DNA of 64,000 nucleotides from Megalonaias nervosa (taxonomy: Eukaryota > Mollusca > Bivalvia > Unionida > Unionidae): positions 124,001-188,000 of the forward strand of contig JAECUM010000793.1 in assembly GCA_016617855.1 (NCBI GenBank), in the 5' to 3' direction. The notes beneath the pieces were generated by a model. The model searched no databases and had not been told where the DNA came from. It saw nothing but the letters and a program-made list of their open reading frames with translations. Positions 12,230 through 24,480 of the stretch are shown piece by piece; position 1 is the stretch's first letter; the number at the start of each line of letters is the position of its first letter. Both the position numbers and the translations under genes were made by a program.

Positions 12230-12370
12230 TGCATATTATTGATTGACTGGTTGGTTGTTATGGGTTTAATGCCATTTTCGGTCACATGATAGGCTATATA
12301 TGGCAGCCAGTATATTTGGTGGAGGAAAAACATGAGAAAAACCAGCCCACAGGAAGCTACTGTCAAGCTT
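12230..12370 (-). mobile_element. SINE 3' fragment, reversed
   Basis: Reverse complement of the 3' body of the SINE at 36527-36782: AATGCCATTTT, a TAGGCTATATATGGCAGCCA-like stretch, and GGTGGAGGAAAAAC. No tRNA head. Confidence 0.75.
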
Positions 12371-12782
12371 TCACACATTGTAGCTTGATGTCAAGTATAT
12401 TACACTTTATTTATTTCTAAAATTAATATTTTAAAGATTTTTTGCCAGACTTGTGCTAGATATATTTCAGGAGTTGTAAATATCCAGTTGTGATACTGTC
12501 GTAAAGGTCTTTATCTTTTATTACATTCTGTATACATCATTTAGAACACCATCAGAGCACAGAGAAGAATGACAGAAACAAAAGTCATGCCAGGGTTTTT
12601 GTTGTTGCATTTGTAAGTGAATTATGTAATTAGCAGTGTACCTAAATTGTATATTCATCACACTTTACTTGGGTTTTACATTAGGTTGATGGGGATCCAT
12701 TAACACATTGCTCATTGGATTATTCTCCAGCAGAGCAAGACCTTTCTGGAGAATTTTTGTTCTGACTTGTTTTATATTTCAG

Positions 12783-12874
12783 CGCAGTGACATTGTTTCT
12801 GAAGCTGACCTACACAAGGCAAGACAACTGGACAAGATTTCTCATTTTATCCTTCGATTGGCTTATTGCAGATC
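12783..12874 (+). CDS. PRIM2: PRIM2 exon (HFILRLAYC segment)
   Basis: Acceptor TTTCAG, donor GTAAGT. The exon encodes RSDIVSEADLHKARQLDKIS and then HFILRLAYCRS, one of the most conserved N-terminal p58 motifs. It starts in phase 0 and ends two bases into a serine codon that the next exon completes. A 43-bp minisatellite starts about 80 bp downstream in the intron. Confidence 0.95.
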
Positions 12875-12956
12875 GTAAGTTTAAAATTCCAGAGTGCTTT
12901 TCCATTTAAAGGTGGTTGTGGCATTTTTTATGGATTGAAATTGATCGTTTGGTAAA

Positions 12957-13350
12957 TCAACAGTCCAGTAAGCAAGGTGGTTGTGGATTGTTGGGTAAGT
13001 CAGCAGTCCAGTAAGCAAGGTGGTTGTGGATTGTTGGGTAAGTCAACAGTCCAGTTAGCAAGGTGGTTGTGGATTGTTGGTTAAGCCAACAGTCCAGTAA
13101 GCAAGGTGGTTGTGGATTGTTTGGTAAGTCAACAGTCCAGTTAGCAAGGTGGTTGTGGATTGTTGGGTAAATCAACAGTCCAGTTAGCAAGGTGGTCGTG
13201 GATTGTTGGGTAAATCAACAGTCCAGTAAGCAAGGTGGTTGTGGATTGTTGGGTAAATCAACAGTCCAGTTAGCAAGGTGGTTGTGGATTGTTGGGTAAA
13301 ACAACAGTCCAGTTAGCAAGGTGGTTGTTGATTGTTGGGTAAATTCGAGG
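12957..13350. repeat. 43-bp minisatellite, about 9 units
   Basis: Units of AACAGTCCAGTTAGCAAGGT followed by GGTTGTGGATTGTTGGGTAA and ATC, starting about 80 bp after a PRIM2 exon. Confidence 0.93.
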
Positions 13351-13479
13351 CTCATTTCATATAGCCTTTAATTGGAAGCATGGTTGCCTTGAAAAATCAT
13401 GTGAATAAAACAGTATAAGCGTAACTTTATATATTTATCTTTCCATCTTCTGGATTTACTTTGTAATTTCCAAAAATAA

Positions 13480-13730
13480 TGGTCAGCTCAACTGGTCAGA
13501 AGAACTTATGGGATGGCCTGTTGTCCAATATCTAAATGAAAATGTTACTGCTTGGACATCCTTTATGGCTGCCACAGCAGCCATCTTGAAAATCTGGTTA
13601 TCACTGCTACTCCTGACTATATAGTCATATCAGTCTACTTGGTCCAGAATGAAACTTATGCTGATTTGACAAATGGTCTTGTCTTGAATTCCTGGAAATT
13701 CTTTTGTTGTAGTAGATCATCAGTCCCTAT
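13480..13730. repeat. Dispersed satellite-like repeat, decayed
   Basis: Contains TATGGCTGCCACAGCAGCCA, a CTTGAAAATCTGGTTATC stretch and GGTCCAGAATGAAACT. Similar text occurs at 36890-37190 and in tandem at 45012-45450 (AATATGGCCACC, TCTTGAAAATCTTGTTAT). Confidence 0.55.
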
Positions 13731-14023
13731 GAGAAATTCGTGTTTAATGAGTCAAATGGGATAAAATTGAGTGGCTCGAAAGGCACACAACACTGTTAGT
13801 TACCAGATAGTGTTTCATTGCTGTAGCAGTGCAACTGTGTGTTTTAAGAACAGCATGCCACTATTGCTTTGCTTACCTTTCTTGGGATGAAATTACTGTC
13901 ATTTGAATTAGAACCTTCCATCCCCCTGGAACATCTAGAACAAGAAGGAATCCAGGCTATGTCTGACCACCACGTTGTAGGCCCATACACAGTAGCTTTC
14001 CTCTTTTTCTTGGATGCCATTGT

Positions 14024-14746
14024 CAGACCTGCCAATCCTTACCATCTTACAGAAATTGCCCTCAAAATATAGACTTGGAGAATAAAACAAATTACAGAAA
14101 TACAATTGCAGTTCAGTCTGGATACTGGCTTGTCCGTGATTGCTTCAGATCTTTCTTAAATTCAGTGAAGTTGTTCAGGAAACCAGGTTGATTTTATTGG
14201 AGTACATCAGATGCTCTAAACTGCATATATTTTGTGATGAAGAATGTCTACATGATCAAGATGTTGCTTTTTTATGGCATCCAACAAGCGATACACCAGG
14301 ACAAAAGGGACAATAAATGTCTTAAAATGTTTTAATAGCACAGAAGAATTGAAAGGAATATTCAGATTCTTGGGGGAAAGGTCAGGAAGGGCAACAATTA
14401 CATTTAGTGGACATCATGTGTTGATCTGAGTATGACACATGGCGGGAAAGATGATTGCCATTGGGACCACTTGAAGCCATTAAGTACTGATGGGTTTGGA
14501 ATTTGAGTTTGTGAAACTGTGCTGGAGGTAATTAAGGTTCAAGTAAACTTTTCAAACTTTTTCAAACAATGTTTACTGATACTGCATCAGTCTTGAATCA
14601 TTCATTTGTACTTTTAAATGCATATTTTTCAGCTTGACGCTTGCAGCACATGACGTTTTGTTATACCTTACTGAAAACTGGTCCAACTTACAGAAGAAAA
14701 AATCGACTGGCTTACTGAGAAGGTTTTATTAAGGTTGGCAGGTCTG
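14024..14746. mobile_element. DNA transposon, CAGACCTGCCAA family, non-autonomous
   Basis: A 723-bp element. The left end is CAGACCTGCCAATCCTTAC and the right end is the complement of CAGACCTGCCAACC. A perfect 6-bp target duplication CATTGT flanks it (14018-14023, 14747-14752). The interior shares GGAATATTCAGATTCTTG and a GTGGACATCA-like stretch with the related element at 58567-59203. No transposase ORF. Confidence 0.9.
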
Positions 14747-14752
14747 CATTGT

Positions 14753-15439
14753 TAATGAATTAATGTTCAAAGTGCTCTTAGGAAAATTGCCTTTTTCTTG
14801 AGTCTAAAGTCACCTTCGAGTATTACATTCTTTTTTCTGTATTATTTGAGTGATGATGTTCTTAGTACATTGTATTCTGAGTTTTTATAAGCTTTCTTGT
14901 TAGAATTTAGGTATTTATTATACTATTTTATCCAGCAGGGCAGAATCCTATTATAAATTAAGTTATACCCTTCCCTTGCTGGTGGTGAGAGGGCAGATAG
15001 TAGTTATTGCCCCATATCATCTGTATTATTTTGTTTTGGACATGTCTGGAATTTTAGGTGAGTAAGCCCTTTTTTTGGCCCTATTTTGAACATGTGTATT
15101 TTTTTATAACTATTATGATGGTACGTTGAACAGTGTTGTATGATGAATCTTTAGAATGCTCTTCAGAGGTCTCGTCAACTATTTATCATCAGTATTGTGT
15201 TTCTGAGATCTCTCACCATTCTGTCATTATCATGTATTCTTTATTGATATTCTGTTTTCAGAAAATATTCCTTTGCAAAGAGTAGGGAATTGTGAACATA
15301 AGAAGGCTCCATTGGACATTAACCCTGCTTGCGTTTCATGTACAAATTATGCATGTATGGATATATGTTAGTTTGGTCCAGCAATGCTTAGAATCTTGCA
15401 GTGGGTAAGCACATACATAAGGGGAGGAGGAAAGGCCCT
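14753..15439. other. No gene seen
   Basis: AT-rich intronic sequence with no recognisable element. Confidence 0.4.
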
Positions 15440-16990
15440 TCTTCCTTGATGTCTCCTCGTTCCCAGTAGAGTATGGAATCCTTGTCTGGACCCTTAGGGA
15501 CTTATAAAAAGATTCATGATCTCTGGAGGATATGGAATCCTTGTCTGGACCCTTAGGAGCTCAGAAGAAGACTCTCAATCCTAATAGAATTTGGGACCTT
15601 TATCTTCAGAGATATAAGGCTCAAGGATCTTTGATGCAGTTAGTGCCTGTTAAGGTTTGTTTCATTCATCCCATCCCTATGTTCCCTTTTAGTCGCCACA
15701 AAATGTGGGGGCATCCATTGCAGGGAAGTAACTCTTCCTTCCCACTTAGGGCTCCATGGATGCCCATGTGGCCTTGTAGAAGTATTCAAGTTTTGGTTAT
15801 GGAACTACATCGTTGTCGTGTGTGGAGTAAAAGGAAAGAGGCGGTTGTGGCTTTCTTACCCTAGATGATTGAGGAAGTACGAGAAGCATACACGTCCTTC
15901 TGGAAATCCTGCTGCTAGGGACAGTCACATCACTACTTTAGAGAAGCTGTGGGATGAGGCTACCCCTACCCCAAGACTTCCCCCTCAACTGAGAGATGTG
16001 GGGAAGGAAGGTCTTGTCTCCCAACCGGGTAGAACACAGGACGAAGATGTCTTGACAGCTTTGGCAAACTAAGCGAGTTCAGCAAGGAACAAGCTGGGAT
16101 AGTTTATCCTCCTCCCTTTGAATCCATTGTCTCTTCCCACCCTTTTGCTCAGGCAGTAGAGGAAGAAAAGATCTGGTTTTTCTGGCCTTTGTCCCTCAGA
16201 TTTGTGTTCCAAACCCGTGGGTTTAGAAGACGAGAAATTTCTCTCAGGTTTGGAGAATCTTGGGAGGGCTGCCTCAGTCCTTTTACTCCCATTCAGCTAT
16301 GGTTAGGGAGCTCACTACAGTTTTTTTTTCAAGGGGCTAGGAGTTCACTAGGTAACATAAGGAATGGTCTGCCTTGACATCCCCCCAACTCCACCATCTA
16401 TAGCTTACACACCCTGCTTGGCCCCTTATGACCTGTCCCCCGGGATACTGGAGTAATGAAAGTGGGGATTTTGAAGGGGACCTTCCATTTCCAGTTTTTG
16501 TCACCGTAGTCTCACATTCCGATCTTCTTCTGACAGCGTCCCTTCATTCTTCAGAAGAAGGAATCATTGGCTACAGTTGCACTCCAGCTGTGCCTCATTT
16601 ATGCCCATGGCGCTGTCAGTGGAGCTGTCAGGGATGTTGTTCTGGATGAAACCTTAGAGGGATAGTCTCATCTAGGGTCTCACTCCCTCTGTGGCATTCC
16701 ATGATCTGCTCCTGGCCCATCCAAATCATACTCATCACCAACACCTCCACCCCACCCCACTCTGTGTTTTTTTTTTTAAGGGATGCAACCTTAGTCTAGT
16801 GAGCAGCCCCAGTTTAAGCCTCTTTTTCACCTGGTTTATGTCTGAAGTCCCTGATTCCCACTTCTGTCTGTACATCAAAGTGTCAGATTCAGGTTCGAGT
16901 ACTCGCTTGGAGACGTGCATAGTTTTTCATTGCCCATGGTCCTGGGAGAAGCTACCCTTGACATCAGCAATATGGACATTAGGGCAGTAT
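15440..16990 (+). pseudogene. Possible retroelement gag-like remnant
   Basis: GC content is higher than in the surrounding intron. A short near-duplication (ATGGAATCCTTGTCTGGACC occurs at 15472 and again at 15530) and several fragmentary + strand ORFs (15532-15864, 16428-16649, 16691-16996) suggest decayed coding sequence. It sits upstream of and in the same orientation as the DIRS-like RNase H fragment at 17540, the position expected for gag or RT. I cannot name a domain, so the assignment rests on composition and position only. Confidence 0.35.
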
Positions 16991-17539
16991 TCTTAGCTGA
17001 ATTGGGTAGGGGTGAAACTATATTGATGTATCAATACTTTTTCCATATCAGTACATAAAATGAAGAAAAATGATATTTACCCTGTACACATTACTTTAAT
17101 CTTAAGCTGATGTAAGTAACTGTTGTTTGCCTTGTTATTCTTTAAGTTGAGAATTCATATGAGACAGCTGTTGCAGGCATATGCACTCATTTCTGTCAGC
17201 GTGGAAAAAAACATAACACTTTTGAAAACACCTATTTGTCTTCTTTAAGTTACCACAAGGTGGCCAACATTTCATGCTAATTATTTTCTTCTATCAGCAT
17301 GTTCAGCCTAAATGAGACATTCCAGACTGGTTTCTCATATGATTTCAATACTTTACTGATCATTTAATAACCATTTATATGCAAAGCATTTTTGTTGCTT
17401 TGTATCTTGTCTACTTGGAATGAATTTGAAGCTACATTTTGATATGTCATGCAGTTGAATATGTTGCTGATTATTGTTTGTTCAAATCAAGGGTAAAACA
17501 GTGAACTTGTCTATTCACTGTGTGACAAAACAACACAAC

Positions 17540-18570
17540 CTCAGGAGATGAGGTACATAGGCTCCTTCTCTTCTCGTGAAGGGATGGAACCTCCCTCACT
17601 GGGCAGCCTTAAAGGGGCTTACCATCCTGGTTTGCCATAATCCAGGCAAGAAAAATATTCTGGCAGACAGTCTGTCCAGGAGAGGCATAGTAGTCCTCAC
17701 AGTGTTCTCTGGACCAGTCTGTAGCAGTGTACCTGCTGGGACTGGGGAAGATCCTTCGTGGACTTGTTCGCAACGAGACTGGACAAAAAACTCCCCTTTT
17801 ATACCTCCTCATTAACAGCTCAGAGGGCTTGGAAAGTGGACACCTACAGTCTAGGGTGGAACTGTCAGTTTACTTGCTACTTATCACCCTTGAGAATGAT
17901 AAAAGTGCTCCATAAAGTCAAGACATGCAATGCACAGCTCTTTCTGATATTTGCACTGTGGCCCTATTGATCTTGATTCATCAATCTACCTGACCTGTTG
18001 ATAAACCTAACCAAATGAGATACATGCTGTTTAAGTATATTGGTGTCTCTTGTTTGCAGATTCTCCATCTTCACACTTAACTCATCGCAAGCAACCAACC
18101 CACCAGGACAAGTTTTTCAGCAAGGTTGCCACTGCATCATCTAAATTAAGAGATGGTCAATGTTCAAGGTCTATTATTCAGAGTGGAGAATCTTCTGTAA
18201 TTGGTGGAGTAGAAAGTGTGTTGATCGTAGCTGTCCCTCTCTATGTGGCAGACATTCTTCTCATCCTGTTTGAAGAGAGAATTTCAGTTCTACTATTAAG
18301 GGTAAAGGGTAGTCCTGTCTGACATATTCAAGTTCTCCAAGGCTCTGGCATTGGCTTCGATACTCCTCTCTGATCTTATCAAGTATTTCAGCTGCAGAGA
18401 CCTCTCATTTGGTTTGATGTTTTGCATTAAGAGGATTACCAGTAGATCTTGTTTTGTTTGTGAATTATGGTCTCAGTTTGTCCTTCATTTGCATCATATT
18501 GATGGGGTATCCATGTCGAATGGACATATTTCTTGTTTTATAATAGACCAGTATTTTGCCTTGTAATTTT
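17540..18570 (+). pseudogene. DIRS-like retrotransposon remnant (RNase H to YR)
   Basis: The + strand shows HNPGKKNILADSLSRRG, the typical end of an RNase H domain (HxPGxxNxxADxLSR). It is followed in another frame by DLFATRLDKKLPFY and AQRAWKVDTYSLGWN, which is typical of DIRS-type elements after RNase H. At 18240-18300 a patch AVPLYVADILLILFEE resembles the start of their tyrosine recombinase. Frameshifts and stops break it, and no active protein can be read. A related remnant is at 59500-63750. Confidence 0.72.
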
Positions 18571-19060
18571 TAAGAAAAATTTCAAGATATGCTTGACTGG
18601 AAGTTGGATTCAACTGGAAACTGTACAGACCCTGATCTGTCATAATATGTGATGGCGGATCAGGGTCTGTGTAGTGTGACCTGACATACAGGCTAGTATA
18701 TATGGTTGTGGTATGCTTATTTTTTTTCTTATCCCCATGCATTAAAATGTAATAAATGTAAATGATAAGCATTCAAAATCAAGGACGATGGTTTTTAAAT
18801 CGGAATGATGATTTAATAGCTATTTATGTTTTAGATATTATATACAAACTCGAAATAGGATGCAGACCGGAATTACAAACTCAAAATAGGTGGGTTTGTT
18901 TATTCTTTAATAAATATTGCCTCCATCCCTTTTCTACGTGTTCTAATAAGTGAGATGGTCTTCTCTTTACATGTGCCCTTAGTGTTTTAAAAAGTGAGAT
19001 GTGGTCATATTGTTGGAGAAATATGGTTTTGCCCGCATTCACATTTGATTTCCTTTTCAG
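18571..19060. other. Short hairpin, otherwise no gene seen
   Basis: A perfect 13-bp inverted repeat ACAGACCCTGATC (18625-18637) pairs with its complement at 18658-18670. Nothing else is recognised before the PRIM2 exon. Confidence 0.5.
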
Positions 19061-19184
19061 AGAAGAATTAAGACGCTGGTTTCTACAACAGGAGTTAGAT
19101 TTTTTCAGATTTCGGTTTCAGTGTGAAACGAATCTTAGTGAGAGAAAAAAGTTCCTTGAAATCAACAAGTTGAAATATGAACCA
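19061..19184 (+). CDS. PRIM2: PRIM2 exon (EELRRWF segment)
   Basis: Acceptor CTTTTCAG, donor GTAAGT. The first base completes the serine codon of the previous exon, followed by 41 codons: EELRRWFLQQELDFFRFRF and a lysine-rich stretch ending KLKYEP. This is the conserved p58 N-terminal domain contiguous with LAYCxS. It ends in phase 0. Confidence 0.96.
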
Positions 19185-20287
19185 GTAAGTTTAATTATAT
19201 CTAGCTTTAGTGTGGAAAATAGTTAGCTTTTTAATATCAGATCGTCAAGAAAAAGAAAAACTTATTTATTTATGTTTCACCAAGGAGATAGATAAAATAA
19301 TTTGCCTCAACAAAGGTGGTTCATCTAGACATTTTAAGTGTGGTGGTGGTTTAAAACATTTGTGGCAGGTCAAGGTTCATTGCATCTGTATCAGCCATAG
19401 GAAGATTTTACCTTGGAATTTATACTTTAACAGTTGTCTTTGTTTTTTCTTGTGATATAAATGCTTCATCATAGCATGCATGCCAACCATTACACTTTCA
19501 AAATGAAATAATAAATTTTTATCATATCTTTAATCACACTCATATAAATTTTTCGAATATTCTAAAAATAAGAAGACTGCTGCATAAGAATAGCACAAGA
19601 GTACATTTGTCTATCTTAGACATGTGCTTTCCTTATTTTCTGTTTATAGCAACTGTACACAACTCATTGCCAAGAAAAAAGACATTTTCCCTCAATTTGA
19701 AACTTTGTCTAACAGATTAATTTATATTGATAATAGAGTACATTAGCAGACCAGTCTGTACTTTTATAGATGTTAAGCAAAACAGACATTACCAGTGTGA
19801 CTTGTGGATATTCTAATACTGAAAAATGTTGGAGCACATGGATCTTTTACAAACTTGAAAACATGTCAGATCAGGAAAAGGACAAATTAATACCATTTTA
19901 CATATTTGAAAGAAGAATGAGAGTGATGTAATACAGCACTCAGACTAAGCCCATTGTCATGCTCATTACAGAATTTGTGAACTTCATGCTCATTCAGTGA
20001 AGTTAGATACATAGAGTCAAAGTGAGTGTTGAATATAAATAATTTGTCTATGTTTTGTGCTTGTATTTCGGTTCTAATCTACATGGATTTTGCCCATTTG
20101 CGAAAAGAATTTTGACTAGCTGCAGAACCAGGTTAGTAGTTTAAAAAAACATACATTTTTTCATACAGTGTACTTTAATTATGGTATTTAATATATAAAA
20201 TTACTATTTTATGTTCAGATTATGCTTTTGTGCCACTTATATTAGCAATAATTAATTATTCCACGCTTGGGGTTGGCATGTATGTCA
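19185..20287. other. No gene seen
   Basis: Intronic AT-rich sequence. The ORFs here are short and unsupported. Confidence 0.4.
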
Positions 20288-20634
20288 GTCTTGGAACATG
20301 AGTACACCATTAGTCTTGGAACATGAATGCTTCATTACAGTCTTGGAAAATGAATACTTCATCAGTCTTGGGACAAAAATACAAAATGCATACTCCATAA
20401 CTGGGACATGCATGCTTCATGCTCAATACTGTGTCTAGGGACATGAATGCTCCATCACAGTCTAGGAACATGAATGCCCTGTCACTGTCTTGGAACATGT
20501 GTGTTCCATCGCAGTCTTGGAACATGCATGCTCCATCACAGTCTTGGAACAGGAACGCTCTATCGCTGTCTTGGAACATGAATGCTCCATCACAGCCTTG
20601 GAACATGAAAGCCCTGTCACTGTCTTGGAACATT
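20288..20634. repeat. 27-bp minisatellite, degenerate
   Basis: Units of GTCTTGGAACATGAATGCTC followed by CATCACA, degenerating to the left. The 27-bp period is in frame and makes spurious 9-residue repeat ORFs on both strands. Confidence 0.9.
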
Positions 20635-20905
20635 AATATAATATATACAAATTGGTCAGTGGATAATAGAAGATCAGTTTGTAGAATATAGTTGTATCTA
20701 GATTGTATTTCATGGTCTTACTCATTGAAACCTGTAAAAACGCTAGCCCATGTTCTTTTTAACATTTTTTCAAATCACAACCTTGCTTGAGTCTCTTTGA
20801 TGAACTTGATCTAAAAATGAACTTTCATACTAGATATCATTGTCCATTTATTATTTTGGATTACACATATTTCACTACTGCTTTGTAATGTTCTCTTTTT
20901 TCTAG

Positions 20906-20998
20906 ATATCAGATACAGAGAAAAATTCATTACAGGAACAACTGGCACAAGCTGGAAAAGTTGATGCTGGTAGAGTGAACACACTGGAATATTTTAAG
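20906..20998 (+). CDS. PRIM2: PRIM2 exon (ISDTEK segment)
   Basis: Acceptor TTTTTTCTAG, donor GTATAT (non-consensus but usable). 31 codons run from ISDTEKNSLQEQL to NTLEYFK. This corresponds to the variable linker of p58 (human ISDEEKTLREQ...). Phase 0 at both ends. The following intron, 15.2 kb, is the largest in the window and contains the self-nested transposon. Confidence 0.92.
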
Positions 20999-22418
20999 GT
21001 ATATCAGTCAACAGAAAAGGAAACAAATTCTAACATGGCTTTTATTAACTGCAATTAAAGTCTGGCACTCAACTGAATTAAAGTCTGATGCCCATTAATG
21101 AATTGCATCTCAAAGGTATTATTTCAGATGGGTTTTTTGGTTGTCTGAAGTCTGACAAACTTAGAATAAAGTGTTTCTTGCTTACAAGTTTTATCCAATT
21201 GCAAACTTCATAGACTCGGATCTGCCATAGGATAATGCTCTGGCAGATCTAGGCTTATGATGGGAGTAATCAGTAAAACAGACAACTTAGACTGATCTGC
21301 CAGTGCATTATGCAATGCCAGGTCATGGTCAGTGTTGTTTTCAGTTGGACCTACATGCTAATGTATATGGTAGTACTTGTGTGTTACTCTACAAAGGTTT
21401 TTCATGGTGTAAAATTCACAGTTCTGATCTTGTCATCTTAACAGTGTTCTGATTTCATGTTGGTGTTCATTGGACATAATTTGTGTTGATTTGGCCTTGG
21501 AAATCATTTGGCATCAATGTATGATCATCCGTATGTCCATCTACACGCTAGAGGAGCTTAAAATATTGTACGTGTATGTTTTCTAGCAAAAGTTTATTTC
21601 GACCAAAAGGAGGTCTTTTGTATTATTCATATTTCATTGATATATAATTCCAATTTTTATGAATTGACGGCGTTTTCTGCAATTTGATTGGATGTAAACT
21701 GTCACTTGATACTGAAGTGGAATATTTTACACATCGATAAATTCTGCGGACTACTTTTGGCTCTGTTTCCTTGTCAGCTGATGTGAAGTTTTATCTGTAT
21801 CAACCCATTACACCCTAATAATAACAACAGCAAAAACCCACCCACCCACTCCTGTGATTTCCAGTCAAAAGATACCAACCACAGATAGAAATGGACCATT
21901 GTAAGTTAAAACAATGTAACTGCACAGACCTTCCTGCACTCCACCACTCATTCCTTTTGCTGACGAAGGCATGTGGTAGGATTTACAAGCCAATCAGAAA
22001 TTATTGCATTTCACCTCAACAACATGTTACAGCAGCAGTTATTAAAGGTCAGGGTCATATGTCAGACAAGGGATCTCACTAAAAATGGACATGATTTTAC
22101 TTTGGAAAGATCGAAATGCTTAGAAAGTAAAAACAATGTTGCTATAACAACACCTGTCATACGCAAGCATAATTTTTGGAGAAAAAAGGAATATCCTGGT
22201 TTAACCGCAACAACCATTTTTTATATATCAAAATAATGCTCATAACAATATATCACTGGCATGACCCTCTATGGCATTCTACCCCATATTACTGTATAAA
22301 GTATCGATGAATCTTGGCTCGTTAAGATCGGGCTATATGAAAGAAACTTCAATATACATAAAAGTGTTTTGTTGATTAAATATGTGATCTGATATTAGAA
22401 AAGTAAATTAGAATTACA
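20999..22418. other. No gene seen; short inverted repeats
   Basis: Start of the 15.2-kb intron. Small inverted repeats with GATCTGCCA (21219-21227) and its complement (21241-21249) recall the 18625-18670 hairpin in the CAGAYC/GATCTG theme. No coding region. Confidence 0.4.
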
Positions 22419-22572
22419 AGGATTAAATGATCATGGTTGGGTATTTATCAATGTGTAAATATTACCTAATCACTCACAAAGTAAATAAAGCCCCTTTGGA
22501 CTTCATTTACTTTGTGAGTGATTAGGTAAAATTTACACATAGATAAGTACTCAACCATGATCATTTAATCCT
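22419..22572. mobile_element. Foldback element, 68-bp arms
   Basis: The left arm 22419-22486 (AGGATTAAATGATCATGGTT...) is a near-perfect inverted repeat of the right arm 22505-22572, with an 18-bp loop. Its arms are far longer and cleaner than its decayed surroundings, so it looks like a recently inserted or selected hairpin. No clear target duplication. Confidence 0.85.
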
Positions 22573-22589
22573 ATAATAACTTTTTGTCA

Positions 22590-23170
22590 CAACCCACCAG
22601 TAGTAGTGCATATAGTGTTATCCATATCCATCAATCTGTCCATCACGTCGTGGTTAAATTCTGCATTAGGGTCAGTGTTTCAACTGCCAGAAATATGGCC
22701 ACCACAAAGATGGCTGCAAGAGGAAACCAGATTGTCCCAGATGTGTGTAGGATGATCACAATGAATTATCCTGCATAAAGACAATCTCTTATGCAAATTG
22801 CAATGCACATTTTATGTACTTGAAAGGCTACCCCAAGTGGAAACTTCAGACAGTGATCCAGCATATAAATCAGGAGAAAGGTATGAACTTTATTGAGGCT
22901 AAGAAATTTGTGGAAGCCACACCTCTATTTAACACATCTGGCAAATCCTATCTATACAGTGAGCATGTGTTGTTGTATTAGACCTTGCCACTTCCCAGAC
23001 ATAACTTGGAAACCATTGAGATTCCTACCTAGTAACCATATCTGTCATGAAAGAGTCAAGTTGTCTATACAGCCAGCATTGGTCCCTGCGTCTCTTTCTA
23101 CCCAACCACACTCACACAACACACACTCACCATGCTTTAGAAGAAGAAGAGGAATTCAACAGAAGTGCAG
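22590..23170 (+). pseudogene. LINE ORF1 remnant with CCHC zinc knuckle
   Basis: Reading + frames with stops gives CFNCQKYGHHKDGC (CX2CX4HX4C) followed by CKRKPDCPRC, then YPKWKLQTVIQHINQEK, EAKKFVEATP and GKSYLYS. This order (zinc knuckles, PKW.. helix, EARK..V, GKSY) is typical of ORF1/gag proteins of Jockey/CR1-type non-LTR retrotransposons. Several stops and frameshifts. Confidence 0.75.
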
Positions 23171-23394
23171 TTGGCTGTGTAAGAAAGGTGAGGCATAGGG
23201 TTTGTGAATAACTGATTGATTGCAAAGCCCCAGTTCATACAAATTTTGTTTAAAAAGTCATTTTGATTAATTGCCTTGAAAACTCCATGAAGGGTCAAAA
23301 TATCCAGGAGGGGGGAATCCCCAGAGCTGTATGAATCATGAAATTTAGCAATAATTAAAACCCCATAAAATAACAAAGTTTACATTAAATATAG

Positions 23395-23525
23395 ATATGT
23401 AAATAATGTGAATACATAGACAGTAATATGGATACGTATAGAGTGCTGTTGATAGATAGACAATAATGCTAATAGATACACAGTAATATGGATACATATA
23501 GAGTACGGTTGATAGATAGTAATGC
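23395..23525. repeat. Short tandem repeat flanking the nested transposon (left)
   Basis: Repeated GTAATATGGATACRTATAGA and GATAGATA motifs. The same motif resumes at 35295, right after the outer transposon, so the transposon inserted into this array. Confidence 0.8.
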
Positions 23526-24167
23526 TGAGGGCTGTTCCCATAAAACATATATCCCCCCAGGGACGGCACTTCAAAAAAACTTCTGTAGGAGGTTGTGTTT
23601 CAGACTATTTTGATTCTGACAGTGGAAGGCTGATTAGGAAAATCACTTCTGTTGTGGGTTGTGTTAACAAAATGAGAAATTGCTGGTGGGGTTGTCAGAA
23701 AAAAACGAATATATATTTAAAATCGCATCTAACCCCCTTCTAGCTGTCTAACGTGAATAAAACATTGGGTCAGAAAATGATGCCAGTACACGCGAGTGCA
23801 CCTAATTTGTAACAATTCGCGTATTTTTAAAACAGTGATACGCGTTCCGCAAATTACGTCAACATCGCGGATATAAAACATGCTTTACGCAGTATGCAAT
23901 TTTTTTTCAACTTTTAACTTTAAAAGTGCATTTCGCGACATAATTCGTGTTGCCAGTAGCAATATCACAGCGTTTGATGCGACATCCAGATTCAGGAAGG
24001 CAAACGTTAAAATAGCTGGATACTTCAGTTCGACATGGATGGCTGTTAAAATAAATTTGATTGGTTCATTGGGCCCTGGAACAAGCATTTTATGGTAGTT
24101 TTAACCTCACTTTCATCATGAAGTTTTACAAATGTGTGTTTCAAATAAGGGCCACACGGGAAACCAA

Positions 24168-24480
24168 AATGGCTGAATCACAGTAGGGTTTGTCGTCAGA
24201 CGACGTTTTCAATTGGCAAATACTAGCTGGTGATGGCTATGATGACAATGAATTTCATGTATATCAGTCTGTTGGACATTGGGAAAATGTCACTGGAAAT
24301 ACCAGTGTGTGATTTTGAGCCCAGAATTGGTGTTGAGTGCGAGACCGATGCATGTGTTGGAAGGACATTATGCCGGTTATATTTATTCAAGATACCCATG
24401 TCTGAACAAGCAGACTATGGGAATGTTGGACTCAAAACCCTAATACAGCATTATGGAAGAGAAAAAAATCTGGCATAAGA
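24168..24480 (+). pseudogene. Unknown ORF of the nested transposon, outer copy
   Basis: Conceptual MAESQ, a stop, then ILAGDGYDDNEF and QSVGHWENVTGNTSV, followed in a shifted frame by PVCDFEPRIGVECETD and a tail. The matching inner-copy reading (complement of 32456-32735) lacks the early stop. I do not recognise the family. Both copies share the TGNTSV stop and the frame change, so this may be an exon boundary or an ancestral defect. Confidence 0.4.
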
